64,000 bases of DNA from Rhizobium sp. Leaf453 (GCF_001425605.1 NZ_LMRG01000028.1:186001-250000); one strand, 5' to 3'; counted from the stretch's first letter, positions 1-9,030 are shown. Numbers and translations: made by a program. The notes: a model not told the origin generated them from the letters alone.

Positions 1-478
1 CCAGCCGCCTGACCGCTTCCTCGGAAAGGCTGGGCGCAGATCCTTCAAGCGCGAGGTGGCTTGCATGGATTTCGCCCCGCGCGATGACTGAGAATGCCTC
101 GCGAAACTCCTCGCGCGAGGCGTGTTTCGGTACAAAAGCGTTGACGCCGGCCTTCAGCGCCGCCCGCACGATGCGCACCTCGTCCAGCGAGGAGACGACG
201 ACGATCGGCGTTTCGGGTGCGGCATGGCGCAGGCGCACGACGCCGTCGAGGCCGTTGACGTCGGGAAGATTGAGATCGAGCACTACAACATCGGGCAGCG
301 GACCGGTGGAAAGCCGGGTCAGCGCAGCCTCCAGCGTCCCGACGGCCTCCACTTGGGGAATGCCGACCGGCCCTGTCAGCGTCATGGCCAGCGCGTCGCA
401 GAACAGCGGATGATCGTCCACGATCAGCGCCGATGTCAGCGTACGGACAGGTTTTTGCGGCATTAGAACTGGTAACAT
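1..478 (-). CDS. Response regulator, receiver domain (C-terminal part outside window)
   Basis: The gene runs off the left edge; about 159 N-terminal residues are visible. They form a CheY-like receiver domain with the acidic pair in LIVDDHPLF, the phospho-acceptor Asp in VVVLDLNLPD, the conserved Ser in VVVSSLDE and the Lys in FVPKHAS. This receiver type usually precedes a LuxR/NarL DNA-binding domain, which would lie outside the window. The start could be 478 or the in-frame ATG at 463; GGGA lies a suitable distance before 478. It sits downstream of the quinoprotein alcohol dehydrogenase on the same strand, where PQQ-alcohol loci commonly carry a LuxR-type regulator (AgmR/ExaE/PedR types). 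It is a natural candidate to bind the repeated operators at 2441, 8929 and 13705, but that link is inference. Confidence 0.85.
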   Translation of the reverse strand, partial: MLPVLMPQKPVRTLTSALIVDDHPLFCDALAMTLTGPVGIPQVEAVGTLEAALTRLSTGPLPDVVVLDLNLPDVNGLDGVVRLRHAAPETPIVVVSSLDEVRIVRAALKAGVNAFVPKHASREEFREAFSVIARGEIHASHLALEGSAPSLSEEAVRRL

Positions 479-562
479 GCAAAATTCCCGGTAGGGCTGG
501 CGATAGCTTAGCATTGAATTCGTCCGTCTTCATCGGCCTTTTGGCCAGAGCAAAAGCAGGAA

Positions 563-584
563 AGCCGGGCGTTTCCGCCCGGCT
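563..584 (-). terminator. Intrinsic terminator of the alcohol dehydrogenase gene
   Basis: Read on the minus strand just after the stop at 592, there is a perfect 9-bp GC-rich stem closed by a GAAA tetraloop, followed by TTTCCTGCTTTT. This fits a rho-independent terminator separating the dehydrogenase from the response regulator gene. Confidence 0.75.
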
Positions 585-591
585 CCGGATG

Positions 592-2358
592 TTAGTTCAG
601 CGAAGCCAGTTGTTTTGGCAGGCGGAAGGTCCAGACCATGCCGCCCTGATTGAGATAATTGACCTTCTTGGCAACCTCTCCACCCCAGAGCGGGACGGCG
701 CCGCCCCAGCCGGAGATGATCGAGACATATTGCTCGCCGTCCTGTTCCCAGGTTACCGGCTGGCCGACAATGCCCGAGCCTGTCTGGAACTTCCACAGTT
801 CCTCGCCGGTCTCGTTGTTCAGCGCGATGAAATCACCTTCCGGCGTACCGAAGAACACGAGGCCGCCGGCCGTGGTCATCGCGCCACCCCAAAGCGGGGC
901 GCCGTTCTTGTATTCCCATTTGACCTCGCCGGTATTCGGGTCGATGGCCTTCAGGCTGCCGATATGATCTTCGAACAGCGGCTTGATAGTGAAGCCGGCA
1001 CCGAGATAGGCGGCACCCTTCTTGTAGCTGATCGGCTCGTTCCAGATGTCCATGCCCCATTCGTTGGAGGGAACGTAGAACAGGCCGGTCTTCGGGCTGT
1101 AGGCCATCGGCATCCAGTTCTTGCCGCCGAGGAACGAGGGAACGGCGAAAACCTGCTGGCCCTTCGCGCCGTCAGCTGCGGCGGTTGCGTCGCCCGGACG
1201 GTTGTCCTCGTTGTAGATCGGTCGGCCGGTCTCGTCGATGCCCTTCGCCCATGTGATGTTCTTCACGAAGGGATGGGCAGAGACGAACTTGCCGTCTTCA
1301 CGGTTCAGCACGTAGAAGAAGCCGTTGCGGTCGGCGGTGGCGAAGCGCTTGTTGCCATCCTTGTCGACGAAGGGAACGACTTCGTTCACGCCGTCGAAGT
1401 CCCAGCCTTCGCGCGGCGTCGTCTGGAAGTGCCACTTGATCTCACCGTTTGCCGGATCGATGCCGAGGCGCGAGGCGGCATAAAGATTGTCACCCTTGTT
1501 GCCGTCTACCGGCTTGCCGGCATTGCGCAGGTGGCTGTTCCAGGGCGCAGGATTGCCGGCGCCGAAGACGAGCGTCTTCGTGTCCTCGTCATAGGAACCA
1601 CCGAGCCAGGTTGCTCCGCCGCCAGTCTTCCACAGGTCACCCGGCCAGGTCGCGTTCAGCGTCCCGGTCATTGTGCTTTCCTTGCCGTTGAAAGTGCCCA
1701 TGTGGCCTTCGATGACAGGCCGCGTCCAGACCAGTTCGCCGGTCTCGGCGTTACGCGCCTGCACTTCGCCGACGACACCGAATTCGCCGCCGGAATTGCC
1801 CGTGACGACAAGGCCGTTCACGATCAGCGGCGCGGCGGTGTAGCTGTAGCCTTCCTTGTAATCGGCAATCTTCTTGTTCCAGACGACATCACCCGTCTTG
1901 CGGTTCAGTGCGACGATGCGTGCGTCGAGCGTGCCGAAGTAGATGTTGTCGCCAAAGATGGCGGCGCCACGATTGACCACATCGCAGCAGGGCAGGATGC
2001 CCTCGGGCAGACGGGCGTCATACTGCCAGATTTCCTTGCCGGTCTTGACGTCCACGGCATAGAGGCGGCTGTAGGAGCCGGTGATGTACATGATGCCGTC
2101 ATAGATGATCGGCTGGCTTTCCTGGCCGCGCTGCTTTTCGCCGCCCAGAGAGAATGCCCAGGCCGGGACGAGATTCTTGACGTTCTTGGTGTTCAGCGTC
2201 TCCATCGGCGAGAAGCGCTGCAGACCGCGCCCCATGCCATTGGTCAGCACGTCGCCGGCTGTTTCGGCATCCTTGGCGAGATCCTGTTCGGTCACGCCGG
2301 CATAAGCGGCGCTTGAACAGGCAAGAGCCGCGATCGCGGCCAGAACGAATTTCTTCAT
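592..2358 (-). CDS. exaF: Lanthanide-type PQQ-dependent alcohol dehydrogenase (ExaF/PedH clade)
   Basis: Periplasmic quinoprotein that oxidises primary alcohols (ethanol type) and passes electrons to a cytochrome c. The 588-residue protein has a signal peptide (residues 1-20). It shows repeated eight-bladed propeller signatures ([30 protein letters not shown]), the vicinal disulfide Cys124-Cys125, and metal/PQQ ligands Glu192 and Asn269. The catalytic Asp320 is followed by Asp322 in GWDFDG. That extra Asp is the established mark of lanthanide-dependent enzymes; calcium enzymes usually carry Ala, Ser or Thr there. Overall the sequence resembles ExaA/PedE/PedH ethanol dehydrogenases more than XoxF. 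The start at 2358 is preceded by GGGAGGAT; an upstream in-frame start at 2403 lacks a signal-peptide context. It is divergent from the ABC genes at 2563 across a shared operator region. Confidence 0.93.
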   Translation of the reverse strand: MKKFVLAAIAALACSSAAYAGVTEQDLAKDAETAGDVLTNGMGRGLQRFSPMETLNTKNVKNLVPAWAFSLGGEKQRGQESQPIIYDGIMYITGSYSRLYAVDVKTGKEIWQYDARLPEGILPCCDVVNRGAAIFGDNIYFGTLDARIVALNRKTGDVVWNKKIADYKEGYSYTAAPLIVNGLVVTGNSGGEFGVVGEVQARNAETGELVWTRPVIEGHMGTFNGKESTMTGTLNATWPGDLWKTGGGATWLGGSYDEDTKTLVFGAGNPAPWNSHLRNAGKPVDGNKGDNLYAASRLGIDPANGEIKWHFQTTPREGWDFDGVNEVVPFVDKDGNKRFATADRNGFFYVLNREDGKFVSAHPFVKNITWAKGIDETGRPIYNEDNRPGDATAAADGAKGQQVFAVPSFLGGKNWMPMAYSPKTGLFYVPSNEWGMDIWNEPISYKKGAAYLGAGFTIKPLFEDHIGSLKAIDPNTGEVKWEYKNGAPLWGGAMTTAGGLVFFGTPEGDFIALNNETGEELWKFQTGSGIVGQPVTWEQDGEQYVSIISGWGGAVPLWGGEVAKKVNYLNQGGMVWTFRLPKQLASLN

Positions 2359-2440
2359 GGCATCCTCCCACTCCATGCCCGCAGCAGGACGCGGGCTCCA
2401 CAACTGGGATCATCGGCGCAGTCCGGCAATGATTGAATTG

Positions 2441-2512
2441 TACCTTGGTCGTAAAATGCCGGTTTCGCCGGATTTCAGGCACCTTCGACCCCTGTCAATA
2501 GGTCGTATATCG
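2441..2512. promoter_or_regulatory. Divergent promoter region with two copies of a cluster-wide operator
   Basis: Between exaF and the binding-protein gene there are two sites with the core GGTCGTA, at 2447-2453 and 2501-2507 (54 bp apart). Read on the opposite strand they are TACGACCAAGGT and TACGACCTATT. The same sequence recurs in the other two divergent regions of this locus (8929-8972 and 13705-13720). The site lies 83 bp from the exaF start and about 53 bp from the start at 2563. Which protein binds it is not shown. Confidence 0.65.
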
Positions 2513-2562
2513 ACGTTCTCGGGATGCGATTAGCCTCGGGCGATCAGGGAGGAGGAGCCCCC

Positions 2563-3537
2563 ATGAGAATCTTGAAATCGCTCGCGGGCGCCGCAGCCGT
2601 GGCGCTTCTGTCCTTTGTGCCCGCCCTTGCGGAAACGCCGGTGGTGCGCGCAGCACTCCAGCTTTCCGGTACGGTGAATTGGGAGGCGGATACGATCCGT
2701 CACTACGGCTTCGACAAGGCCAACGGGTTTTCCCTGGAGGTAAGCGATGTTGCCGGGGCGCCGGCGGCCCAGATCGCGCTCGTTGCCGGCGAGGTCGACA
2801 TGATCGTATCCGACTGGCTTTGGGTGGCGCGTGAGCGCGCCGCCGGCCGGGATTTCGTCTTCATTCCCTATTCCCGCGCGATCGGTGGCCTGATGGTGCC
2901 GGCCGACAGTCCGGCCAAGGTGTTGGCTGACCTCAAGGAGCAGAAGATCGGCGTTGCCGGCAGCCCCATCGACAAGAGCTGGCTGATCCTGCGCGCCTAT
3001 GCACAAAAGGTGGAGGGTTTCGATCTTGCCGGTTCGACCGAGCAGGTCTTCGCAGCGCCGCCGCTGGTTTACAAGGCAGCGCTTGACGGCGAAGTTCAGG
3101 GCGCACTGAACTTCTGGAATTTCGGTGCCCGGATGCAGGCGGCGGGTATGCGGCCGCTGCTGACCGTCGATCAGGCGTCAAAGGCCCTGGGTCTCGACCC
3201 TGAAATGCCTCTTGTCGGTTATGTCCTGCGCGGCGATGTCCTGGCGAAACATCCCGGCCTTGGCGACGCCATCGCTGCTGCCTCCCATGACGCCAAGGAA
3301 AAGCTCACGTCGGATCCCGTTACCTGGGAGCGGATCCGTCCGATGATGAAGGCGGCAAATGATGCGGAATTCGAGGCGCTGAAGGCCGGCTTCCTGGCCG
3401 GAACGCCGAAGGGTGGCGCGGTCGATGAGAAGGCTGCGGCGCGGATGCTCGCCCTGATGGCTGAGCTTGGTGGTGCTGATCTCGTCGGCGACCTGAAGGA
3501 ACTGCCTGATGGTGTCTTCCATCATCCCGGCAGTTGA
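2563..3537 (+). CDS. ABC transporter substrate-binding protein, NitT/TauT (SsuA/THI5-like) type
   Basis: A 324-residue exported protein with signal peptide (AAAVALLSFVPALA). It has the SsuA/TauA-type fold signatures: a glycine-containing segment describing the ligand cleft, then IVSDWLWVARERAAG, GVAGSPIDKSW and VQGALNFWNFGARM. The start at 2563 follows a strong GGGAGGAGGAG site; the longer frame from 2524 has no ribosome site. It overlaps the ATPase gene start by 29 bp, so the two are translationally coupled. The matching permease (13767) lies elsewhere in the locus under the same operator. Substrate unknown; within a lanthanide-dependent alcohol dehydrogenase locus a role in cofactor or metal-complex uptake is possible but unproven. 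Confidence 0.85.
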   Translation: MRILKSLAGAAAVALLSFVPALAETPVVRAALQLSGTVNWEADTIRHYGFDKANGFSLEVSDVAGAPAAQIALVAGEVDMIVSDWLWVARERAAGRDFVFIPYSRAIGGLMVPADSPAKVLADLKEQKIGVAGSPIDKSWLILRAYAQKVEGFDLAGSTEQVFAAPPLVYKAALDGEVQGALNFWNFGARMQAAGMRPLLTVDQASKALGLDPEMPLVGYVLRGDVLAKHPGLGDAIAAASHDAKEKLTSDPVTWERIRPMMKAANDAEFEALKAGFLAGTPKGGAVDEKAAARMLALMAELGGADLVGDLKELPDGVFHHPGS

Positions 3538-4189
3538 GCCGGTTCTTCGGCTTGATCTTGAACGTGGCGGGCCGGGCGATGTCCTCGGCCCGATCGCGCT
3601 TTCGCTGACAGCCGGGGAGACGGTGGCGCTGACCGGCCCGTCCGGTGTTGGCAAGACGTCGCTCCTGCGCATCGTCGCCGGTCTCGACCGTCACTTCGCG
3701 GGTGATCGCGCGGCACCGGCGCGCATGGCTATGGTCTTCCAGGAACCCGTTCTCCTGCCCTGGCGCACGGCGATCGACAATCTCATGATCATCGCCCGCA
3801 TCTCCAGAGATGAAGCCTTGGGCTGGCTGGAGGATGTCGGGCTTACAGGGCTCGGGGAACGCTTTCCCGGCATGCTCTCCCTCGGTCAACAGCGGCGGCT
3901 GTCGCTGGCGCGCGCCTTCGCCTCCTCGCCGGACCTGCTGTTGATGGACGAGCCCTTCGTGAGCCTGGACCCGGCGCTTGCATCGGAGATGATGGGGCTG
4001 TTTGAACGTCTGCGGCTACGCAGCCGGTGCGCGACGCTTCTCGTCACCCATGTGCGCGGCGAGGCTGAACGGCTCGCGGGCCGGATCCTTCGCCTTGAGG
4101 GACGTCCAGCCCGGCTGTTCGAGGAAGGTCAGAATGCCGGAGCGTATTTCCAGTTGTCGGCGTCGGGCGTGACGACATCAAGATCGTAA
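3509..4189 (+). CDS. ABC transporter ATP-binding protein, NitT/TauT type
   Basis: A 226-residue nucleotide-binding subunit with Walker A GPSGVGKTS, Q-loop VFQEPVLLPW, an LSLGQQRR signature (the usual LSGGQ has Leu at position 3), Walker B LLLMDEP and H-loop VTH. The FQEP..LPWRT context is typical of SsuB/TauB/NrtD-like ATPases. It starts inside the upstream binding-protein gene (coupled translation), and its 3' end overlaps the convergent gene at 4129 by 61 bp. No permease gene follows it; the permease of the same family is at 13767-14621. Confidence 0.88.
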   Translation: MVSSIIPAVEPVLRLDLERGGPGDVLGPIALSLTAGETVALTGPSGVGKTSLLRIVAGLDRHFAGDRAAPARMAMVFQEPVLLPWRTAIDNLMIIARISRDEALGWLEDVGLTGLGERFPGMLSLGQQRRLSLARAFASSPDLLLMDEPFVSLDPALASEMMGLFERLRLRSRCATLLVTHVRGEAERLAGRILRLEGRPARLFEEGQNAGAYFQLSASGVTTSRS

Positions 4190-4677
4190 TCCGCGGCCTG
4201 CAACCGTCTTGCGGTCGGAAGGCCGCTGCGTGCCGCCTCGTCGATATACCGGCGGCCGAGCGCGGGATTTTCCACAACGCCTCGGCCGCGCATCAGATCC
4301 AGCCCGAAATTCAGCTTGCCGACGGGATCACCAGCCTCTGCGGCACGGCGATCCCATTCGGCGGCGGCGTCGGGATTTTCTGGACCGCCCAACCCGTTGT
4401 CGTCGAGTTGCGACATCCAGGTCATGGCGCCGGTCCATCCCGCCTCGGCGCAGCGTTGGAACAGTTCACGCGCCATTTCGTGGCGGCCGGACTTGGTGAT
4501 GTAATAGCCGGTCGCGCAGATGGTCATGCTCGTGTGCCCCTCTGCCACATCCTTCATCACCCGGTTCAATGACAGCTCCTCTGGATTGAGCGTGCCGCCC
4601 GCACCGGCGTCCGCCTGCGGCAGGGCGGCAGTGGTGGACATGGACAGCAGGCCGGCGGCGAAGATGGCAATTCGCAT
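4129..4677 (-). CDS. Exported Sel1-like repeat protein
   Basis: A 182-residue protein with an N-terminal signal peptide (IFAAGLLSMSTTAALPQA) and helical Sel1/TPR-like repeats: ARELFQRCAEAGWTGAMTWMSQL, EWDRRAAEAGDPVGKLNFGLDLMRGRGV and RRYIDEAARSGLPTA. Such repeats usually mediate protein contacts. It is the last gene of the leftward operon that starts at 8880; its start lies 14 bp beyond the permease stop and is preceded by AAAAGGAG. Its precise job is unknown; periplasmic scaffolding for the alcohol oxidation machinery is inference. Confidence 0.75.
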   Translation of the reverse strand: MRIAIFAAGLLSMSTTAALPQADAGAGGTLNPEELSLNRVMKDVAEGHTSMTICATGYYITKSGRHEMARELFQRCAEAGWTGAMTWMSQLDDNGLGGPENPDAAAEWDRRAAEAGDPVGKLNFGLDLMRGRGVVENPALGRRYIDEAARSGLPTARRLQAADYDLDVVTPDADNWKYAPAF

Positions 4678-4691
4678 GGCAGTTCTCCTTT

Positions 4692-5534
4692 TCAGGCCTT
4701 GCGCGCGGTCATTCCGCGGGCGGGGTCGTAGCCCCAGATGGCGATAAGGCTCAAGACGGCAAAGGCGAGGAGGGTGACCGCCAGCGCGGTGGCATTACCC
4801 TTGGCGTAGAGCGAGAACCGGATCAACTCGACCGCATGGGTGAAAGGATTGAGGGCGCAGAGATCGCGAAGGCGTGGCGACGCTTCCGCCATCTTCCACA
4901 AGGGATAGAGCGCGGAAGAAAGGAAGAACATCGGGAAGATGACGAAGTTCATCACACCGGCAAAATTCTCGAGTTGGCGAATGAAGGAGGAGAGCAGCAG
5001 GCCGAGCGCACCGAGCATCATCGCGGCGACGACCATGGCCGGCGCGGCAACAACATACCCGGTGGCGGGAAAGCGAATGCCGTAGAGCCAGGCGATGGCG
5101 AGGAAGGCATAAGCCTGCAGCACGGAAATGAGGCTGCCGGCAAGAAGACGGCAGAACAATAACCACCAGCGTGGCAGAGGCGCTGTGAGCAGGAGGCGCA
5201 TCGAGCCCATTTCCCGGTCGTAGACAAGGCTGAGCGAGGATTGCATGCCGCTGAACAACAGGATCATCCCCACCAGTCCCGGCACGATGTAGATCTCGTA
5301 GTTGATGTAGGTCTGATAAGGCGGAGTTATGGAGAGACCCAGCGCAGCCCTGAAGCCGGAGGCGAAAACGAACAGCCACACGAGCGGGCGAACGAGCGCA
5401 GCGACCAGCCGCCCGCGCTGGCCGAGGAAACGCAGTACCTCGCGATGAAGAATTCCCCGCATCGCGACAAGGAGATGCGATCTGAAAAAGCCCCCGGTTT
5501 CGGATGGTATCCCCGCAATCGTCTCCACGGTCAT
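4692..5534 (-). CDS. ABC-2 type permease of the PQQ-associated (Ped-type) ABC system
   Basis: A 280-residue membrane protein with about six hydrophobic segments and the ABC-2 family pattern, including SLVYDREMGSMRLLLTAPLPRWWLLFCRLLAG and a C-terminal NPFTHAVELIRF motif. The start at 5534 overlaps the ATPase stop in an ATGA arrangement and has GGAGG upstream; the longer frame to 5654 lies inside the ATPase gene. ABC-2 transporters are often exporters, but the homologous permease in Pseudomonas ped loci (PedC, from memory) is part of a system linked to lanthanide response. Direction of transport is not settled by the sequence. Confidence 0.85.
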   Translation of the reverse strand: MTVETIAGIPSETGGFFRSHLLVAMRGILHREVLRFLGQRGRLVAALVRPLVWLFVFASGFRAALGLSITPPYQTYINYEIYIVPGLVGMILLFSGMQSSLSLVYDREMGSMRLLLTAPLPRWWLLFCRLLAGSLISVLQAYAFLAIAWLYGIRFPATGYVVAAPAMVVAAMMLGALGLLLSSFIRQLENFAGVMNFVIFPMFFLSSALYPLWKMAEASPRLRDLCALNPFTHAVELIRFSLYAKGNATALAVTLLAFAVLSLIAIWGYDPARGMTARKA

Positions 5535-6244
5535 GCCCGGTCCTCCGTCAGCGCCAGGAACCGCGTTGTCAGGTCGCCGCGACCGATCTCGCCGGCTTCG
5601 CCGTCGGCCAGCACCCGGCCACGGTGGAGAATGACGAGGCGGTCCGTTGTCCACACCTCATCGACAAGATGAGTGGCCCAAAGAACGGTCAATCCCTCGG
5701 CCGCGAGATCATGCACATGCCGGGTGATGGCGCTGCGTGCTGCGGCATCCAACCCGACCGTCGGTTCGTCCAGCAAAAGCACCTTCGGCCTGTGCAGAAG
5801 CGCACGGGCGATCTCCATGCGCCGGCGATGGCCGCCATTGAGCTTCGCGACTTTTTCACCAGCGCGTTCCACCATGCCAAGCCGGTCAAGCGCGGCCATC
5901 GTGCGTGTCTCTGCCTCCTGCCCGGACAGTCCGTGCAGGGCGGCGAAATAGAGGAGATTTCGCCTGACAGTCAGGTCCGGATCGAGTGTCGACGCCTGGA
6001 AAACGGCACCGATCCGGGCAAGCGCGGCGAGGGGCTTGTGCGCCATGTCATGCCCGGCGACGGCGATGCGCCCGTCGCGCGGTGCGAATAGCCTTGTGAG
6101 CATGCCGAACAGCGTCGATTTTCCAGCGCCATTTGGGCCGAGCAGCGCGCAGAAGCGGCCGGGCTCGACAGAAAAGGACACCGCATCGAGCGCGCGTCGC
6201 GCACCCCAATCATGGCTGATAGTCTCGACCTGCAATCCGCCCAT
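5531..6244 (-). CDS. ABC transporter ATP-binding protein of the PQQ-associated system
   Basis: A 237-residue DrrA-like ATPase with Walker A GPNGAGKST, Q-loop VFQAS, a degenerate signature KLNGGHRRR in place of LSGGQ, Walker B VLLLDEPTVGLD and an ATH H-loop. The NGGHRRR signature, with His where Gln is usual, is a feature I associate with the PQQ-catabolism ABC ATPases (PedB-like). It follows the small periplasmic gene by 5 bp and overlaps the permease by 4 bp. It energises the permease encoded at 4692. Confidence 0.88.
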   Translation of the reverse strand: MGGLQVETISHDWGARRALDAVSFSVEPGRFCALLGPNGAGKSTLFGMLTRLFAPRDGRIAVAGHDMAHKPLAALARIGAVFQASTLDPDLTVRRNLLYFAALHGLSGQEAETRTMAALDRLGMVERAGEKVAKLNGGHRRRMEIARALLHRPKVLLLDEPTVGLDAAARSAITRHVHDLAAEGLTVLWATHLVDEVWTTDRLVILHRGRVLADGEAGEIGRGDLTTRFLALTEDRA

Positions 6245-6249
6245 CGTGC

Positions 6250-6705
6250 TTACTCTATGGTGATGGCGACCTGTTGGGTGTCGCCTGTGCTGCCGGGCAC
6301 CTTCAGGTGATAGCTGCCCGGCTTGATCGCGATGAAGCTGATTTCCGCCTCACCCGCCTCGTCGAATTCAATGGAATCAACACCGAGCGGCCGGATTTCG
6401 ATGCCCTCGATCACGATCTCGTTGACCCAGACGGCGCGAAAGAACCCGGCCCCCTCCAGCGCCAGTTCCTGGCTGCCGTCTGCCTCGATCTTCAAGATGT
6501 AATATTTGCCCGATTTCAGTTTCAGAGGTGCCTTTGAAACGGGCTGACCCGCGGAAAGTGTGAGATGCGGCACGGCTTCGCGATTAGATTTCGACAGCAT
6601 GCCAGCAAGGCCCAGACCGCCCTCGGGTTTCGCATCGTCGTCATCGGCCAGCGCGACAAACGGGATCGCAGCAAGCGCCAGGGCCGCCAGAATTGCTTTC
6701 TTCAT
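6250..6705 (-). CDS. Small exported beta-sandwich protein, PQQ-locus associated
   Basis: A 151-residue protein with a clear signal peptide (MKKAILAALALAAIPFVALA) followed by an acidic run and a beta-rich domain. The C-terminal pattern KPGSYHLKVPG...QVAITIE recalls the cupredoxin fold, but the Cys and Met copper ligands are absent, so copper binding is not supported. It sits between the beta-propeller gene (20 bp) and the ATPase (5 bp) in one operon, which points to a periplasmic accessory role. Function not recognised. Confidence 0.7.
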   Translation of the reverse strand: MKKAILAALALAAIPFVALADDDDAKPEGGLGLAGMLSKSNREAVPHLTLSAGQPVSKAPLKLKSGKYYILKIEADGSQELALEGAGFFRAVWVNEIVIEGIEIRPLGVDSIEFDEAGEAEISFIAIKPGSYHLKVPGSTGDTQQVAITIE

Positions 6706-6725
6706 CTAATTTCCCTTTCCAAATG

Positions 6726-7691
6726 TCATGGACGCGTCGCTGCGCCCCAAGGGAAGCGTCCAACCTTGATGGATTTCACGGGTTCCAGCGTTGCGACGTC
6801 GACGACGGTGACATCGCCGGAGACTCCGTTGGTGGTGAAAAGCTGCTTATGGTCCGGTGAGAACGCGAGGTGCCACACACGTCGGCCGACAAGGATGTAT
6901 TTTTTCACCTCGAACGTTTCGGCATCGATGACTGCCACATGGTTGGAAGGCCCCAGAGCCACGAAAGCCGTCTTGCCGTCGGGCGTAAATTCGAAACCGA
7001 CGGGCTGGAGGAGATCGGCGTTGACGCCCGTGATCTCGAACCGGATCTTTGCCTTCTCCGTCTGGCTCTTGACGTCGAAGACGGTGATCGTTCCACCGAT
7101 TTCGGAGGAAACCCAAAGCTCGGCGCCAGCCTTGGTGAATTCGGCGTGGCGCGGACGGGAATCGACGAGCGTATTGGCGAAGATCGCCTGCTTCTCCGTG
7201 TCGATCCAGTGGGCCATGTTGGTCGTTTCGGATGTGGTGACGACGATCTTGCCATCCGGCGAAACCGCCATGCCCTCCGGCTCGATGCCGACATTGATCT
7301 GCGCAACGACCTTGCGCGTCTCGATGTCGACGACTGTCGTCACTGCATCATCTTCATTGGCGATCCACAAATGCCTGTCGTCAGGTGCCAGCACGAATTG
7401 CTCGGGATCCTCGCCGGATGGCAGGTCGTGCAGGATTTCGCCGGTTGCCGGATCCATCACCTGTACGGTGTCGCTGTCGGAGGCGCAGATATAGACGCGG
7501 CTATGGTCGGAATTGAAAGTGATGCCGCGCGGGCGTTCGCCAGTCTTGATGGTGCGCGCCAGCTCCATCGTTCCCGTATCGATCACCGATATCGTATCGT
7601 CCTTTTCGTTTGTCACCCATATCTCGCCGGCATGCGCCTGAAGCGGGGCGGCGACCAGCAGCGGGGCGAACACGAGGATTGGCAGTCTCAT
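6726..7691 (-). CDS. YVTN-type beta-propeller protein associated with PQQ-dependent catabolism
   Basis: A 321-residue exported protein (signal peptide MRLPILVFAPLLVAAPLQAHA). It has seven YVTN/NHL-like blades recognisable as repeats ending in VIDTGTMELARTIKTGERPRGITF, VVDIETRKVVAQINVGIEPEGMAV, VIDAETFEVKKYILVGRRVWHLAF and VVDVATLEPVKSIKVGRFPWGAA. It matches the beta-propeller family that accompanies the PQQ-linked ABC system. The start at 7691 has GGGGGA and lies 1 bp past the stop of the binding-protein gene; the ORF's upstream start at 7703 has no support. Likely a periplasmic partner of the transporter; ligand unknown. Confidence 0.85.
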   Translation of the reverse strand: MRLPILVFAPLLVAAPLQAHAGEIWVTNEKDDTISVIDTGTMELARTIKTGERPRGITFNSDHSRVYICASDSDTVQVMDPATGEILHDLPSGEDPEQFVLAPDDRHLWIANEDDAVTTVVDIETRKVVAQINVGIEPEGMAVSPDGKIVVTTSETTNMAHWIDTEKQAIFANTLVDSRPRHAEFTKAGAELWVSSEIGGTITVFDVKSQTEKAKIRFEITGVNADLLQPVGFEFTPDGKTAFVALGPSNHVAVIDAETFEVKKYILVGRRVWHLAFSPDHKQLFTTNGVSGDVTVVDVATLEPVKSIKVGRFPWGAATRP

Positions 7692-7692
7692 T

Positions 7693-8880
7693 TCATCCCC
7701 CAAAGGCAGTGCAGGTGCTTTCCGGCCGGTCGAGGCCGAGCGTGTCCATTTCGTTGGTCTGATGCAGATAGCCGTCGAGCGGCGTCAACTCGACCAGCGC
7801 GCGGGCGTTGACGACCGCCATCGGCTGGCGGAGCTGGCCGTTCCAGCTGCGATAGGTCAGGCTGCGCCCCTTGAAGCCATCGAGGGCGAATTTGTCCGAG
7901 AGGATGAAGCTGCGCAGCGTCGCGGGATCGGCCGAATTGGTGCGCGTGACCGCCTCGCCGATGGTTCGCAGTGCCGTCCAGGCAGCATAATCGCGCGAGC
8001 CCATCTCGCGGCCCGCGGCCTTCTCGAACCGGTTCTGGAGCTGCACGGCCGCCCATTGCTCAAGCACCGGCGCCCAACCTTCGCCACGTAGTCCATCCGA
8101 TCCTGCGACCGGGCGCGGCAGCCAAGTGTTGTCCATGACATAGCGAGCGAAATCGTCGGCTTCGTCGGCGATCAGCAGTACGTCGTGGCCCGGGAAATCC
8201 TGGGTAAAAAGAGGGATTTCCTGCCCGGCGGCACGGCGCAGGTCCGTGTCGAAGGTCCAGTCCTTGGAGGCGAGAATGTCGATGCCGAATTTTTGCGCCG
8301 AAACACGCAGCGTTTCCGCATAGGCCTTGTCTTCGGGCTTCGGACCGATGATCAGCACGGTGCGGGTCCAGCGCCGTGCCTTCAACATCTGCATCAGCGC
8401 GTCGGTGCGCATGGCGTCTTCCGCCATGCTGTGCAGCAGGTTGGCACGGCAATCGGCATCGCGCAGCCGACGTTCGCCGGAGGAGACGTTGAAGAGCAGG
8501 GCGTCCTTTGCTTCAGGTAGGTCCGCGACGGCGAGAATGCCCTGCGCCGTTGCGTCGATGAAAAGGATCTTTGTCGTGGCCAGCGCCCTGCGTGCCGCCG
8601 AGATGAAATCGCCGCCCGGCTCGACTGACGAGAGTGCGAGGCTGTAGGCGTGGCCCATGAAGCTGCCGGTCGTTTTCGTGTCGGTGAGCGCAACCTCGGC
8701 TCCAGCAATACCGCGATCCTGCGGTATGGGGTCAAGGTTGGAGAGCACCGGTGGCGGCTCCACCTCTTGCCGGAGATAGGTCATCGGTATGGCGATCCCG
8801 GCTGCGGCCGACGACGCCTGACAGATGATCGCAGCTGCAAGGCAAAGGCTTCGGCGACTGGCTGTAAAGCTTCCCGGCAT
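7693..8880 (-). CDS. Periplasmic binding protein of the PQQ-associated ABC system
   Basis: A 395-residue protein with a signal peptide (SLCLAAAIICQASSAAA) and a type 1 periplasmic-binding fold like Leu/Ile/Val-binding proteins. Segments include ILFIDATAQGILAVADL, NLLHSMAEDAMRTDALMQMLKARRW and DVLLIADEADDFARYVM. It fits the substrate-binding family found with PQQ-dependent alcohol dehydrogenases. The start at 8880 has GGGAGGAT; the 707-residue frame reaching 9816 runs through the operator region and the antisense of the cytochrome gene and is not real. It heads the operon 8880-4129 (binding protein, propeller, small protein, ATPase, permease, Sel1). Confidence 0.85.
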   Translation of the reverse strand: MPGSFTASRRSLCLAAAIICQASSAAAGIAIPMTYLRQEVEPPPVLSNLDPIPQDRGIAGAEVALTDTKTTGSFMGHAYSLALSSVEPGGDFISAARRALATTKILFIDATAQGILAVADLPEAKDALLFNVSSGERRLRDADCRANLLHSMAEDAMRTDALMQMLKARRWTRTVLIIGPKPEDKAYAETLRVSAQKFGIDILASKDWTFDTDLRRAAGQEIPLFTQDFPGHDVLLIADEADDFARYVMDNTWLPRPVAGSDGLRGEGWAPVLEQWAAVQLQNRFEKAAGREMGSRDYAAWTALRTIGEAVTRTNSADPATLRSFILSDKFALDGFKGRSLTYRSWNGQLRQPMAVVNARALVELTPLDGYLHQTNEMDTLGLDRPESTCTAFGG

Positions 8881-8928
8881 ATCGCATCCTCCCGTTGCAA
8901 CCATGGCGACGGCAAGGCGCGACCGAAA

Positions 8929-8972
8929 TACGACCTTGGTACCGGTTTGACTGGCCGACCTAGGTCGCATAT
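8929..8972. promoter_or_regulatory. Divergent promoter region with two operator copies
   Basis: TACGACCTTGGTA lies at 8929-8941. GACCTAGGTC, a perfect 10-bp palindrome extended by GCATAT, lies at 8957-8972. Both match the operator at 2441-2512 and 13705-13720. The sites lie 49 bp from the binding-protein start (8880) and about 60 bp from the cytochrome start (9031). Confidence 0.65.
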
Positions 8973-9030
8973 CGCGCGCTACGCCGCTTGCCTTAGAAAA
9001 TGGGCAGTTGGATAGGCGAGGGAGGACAAT

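Noticed and set aside
433-2316. 627-codon plus-strand frame
   Set aside because: Antisense shadow of the quinoprotein gene; no ribosome site, and the opposite strand has all family motifs.
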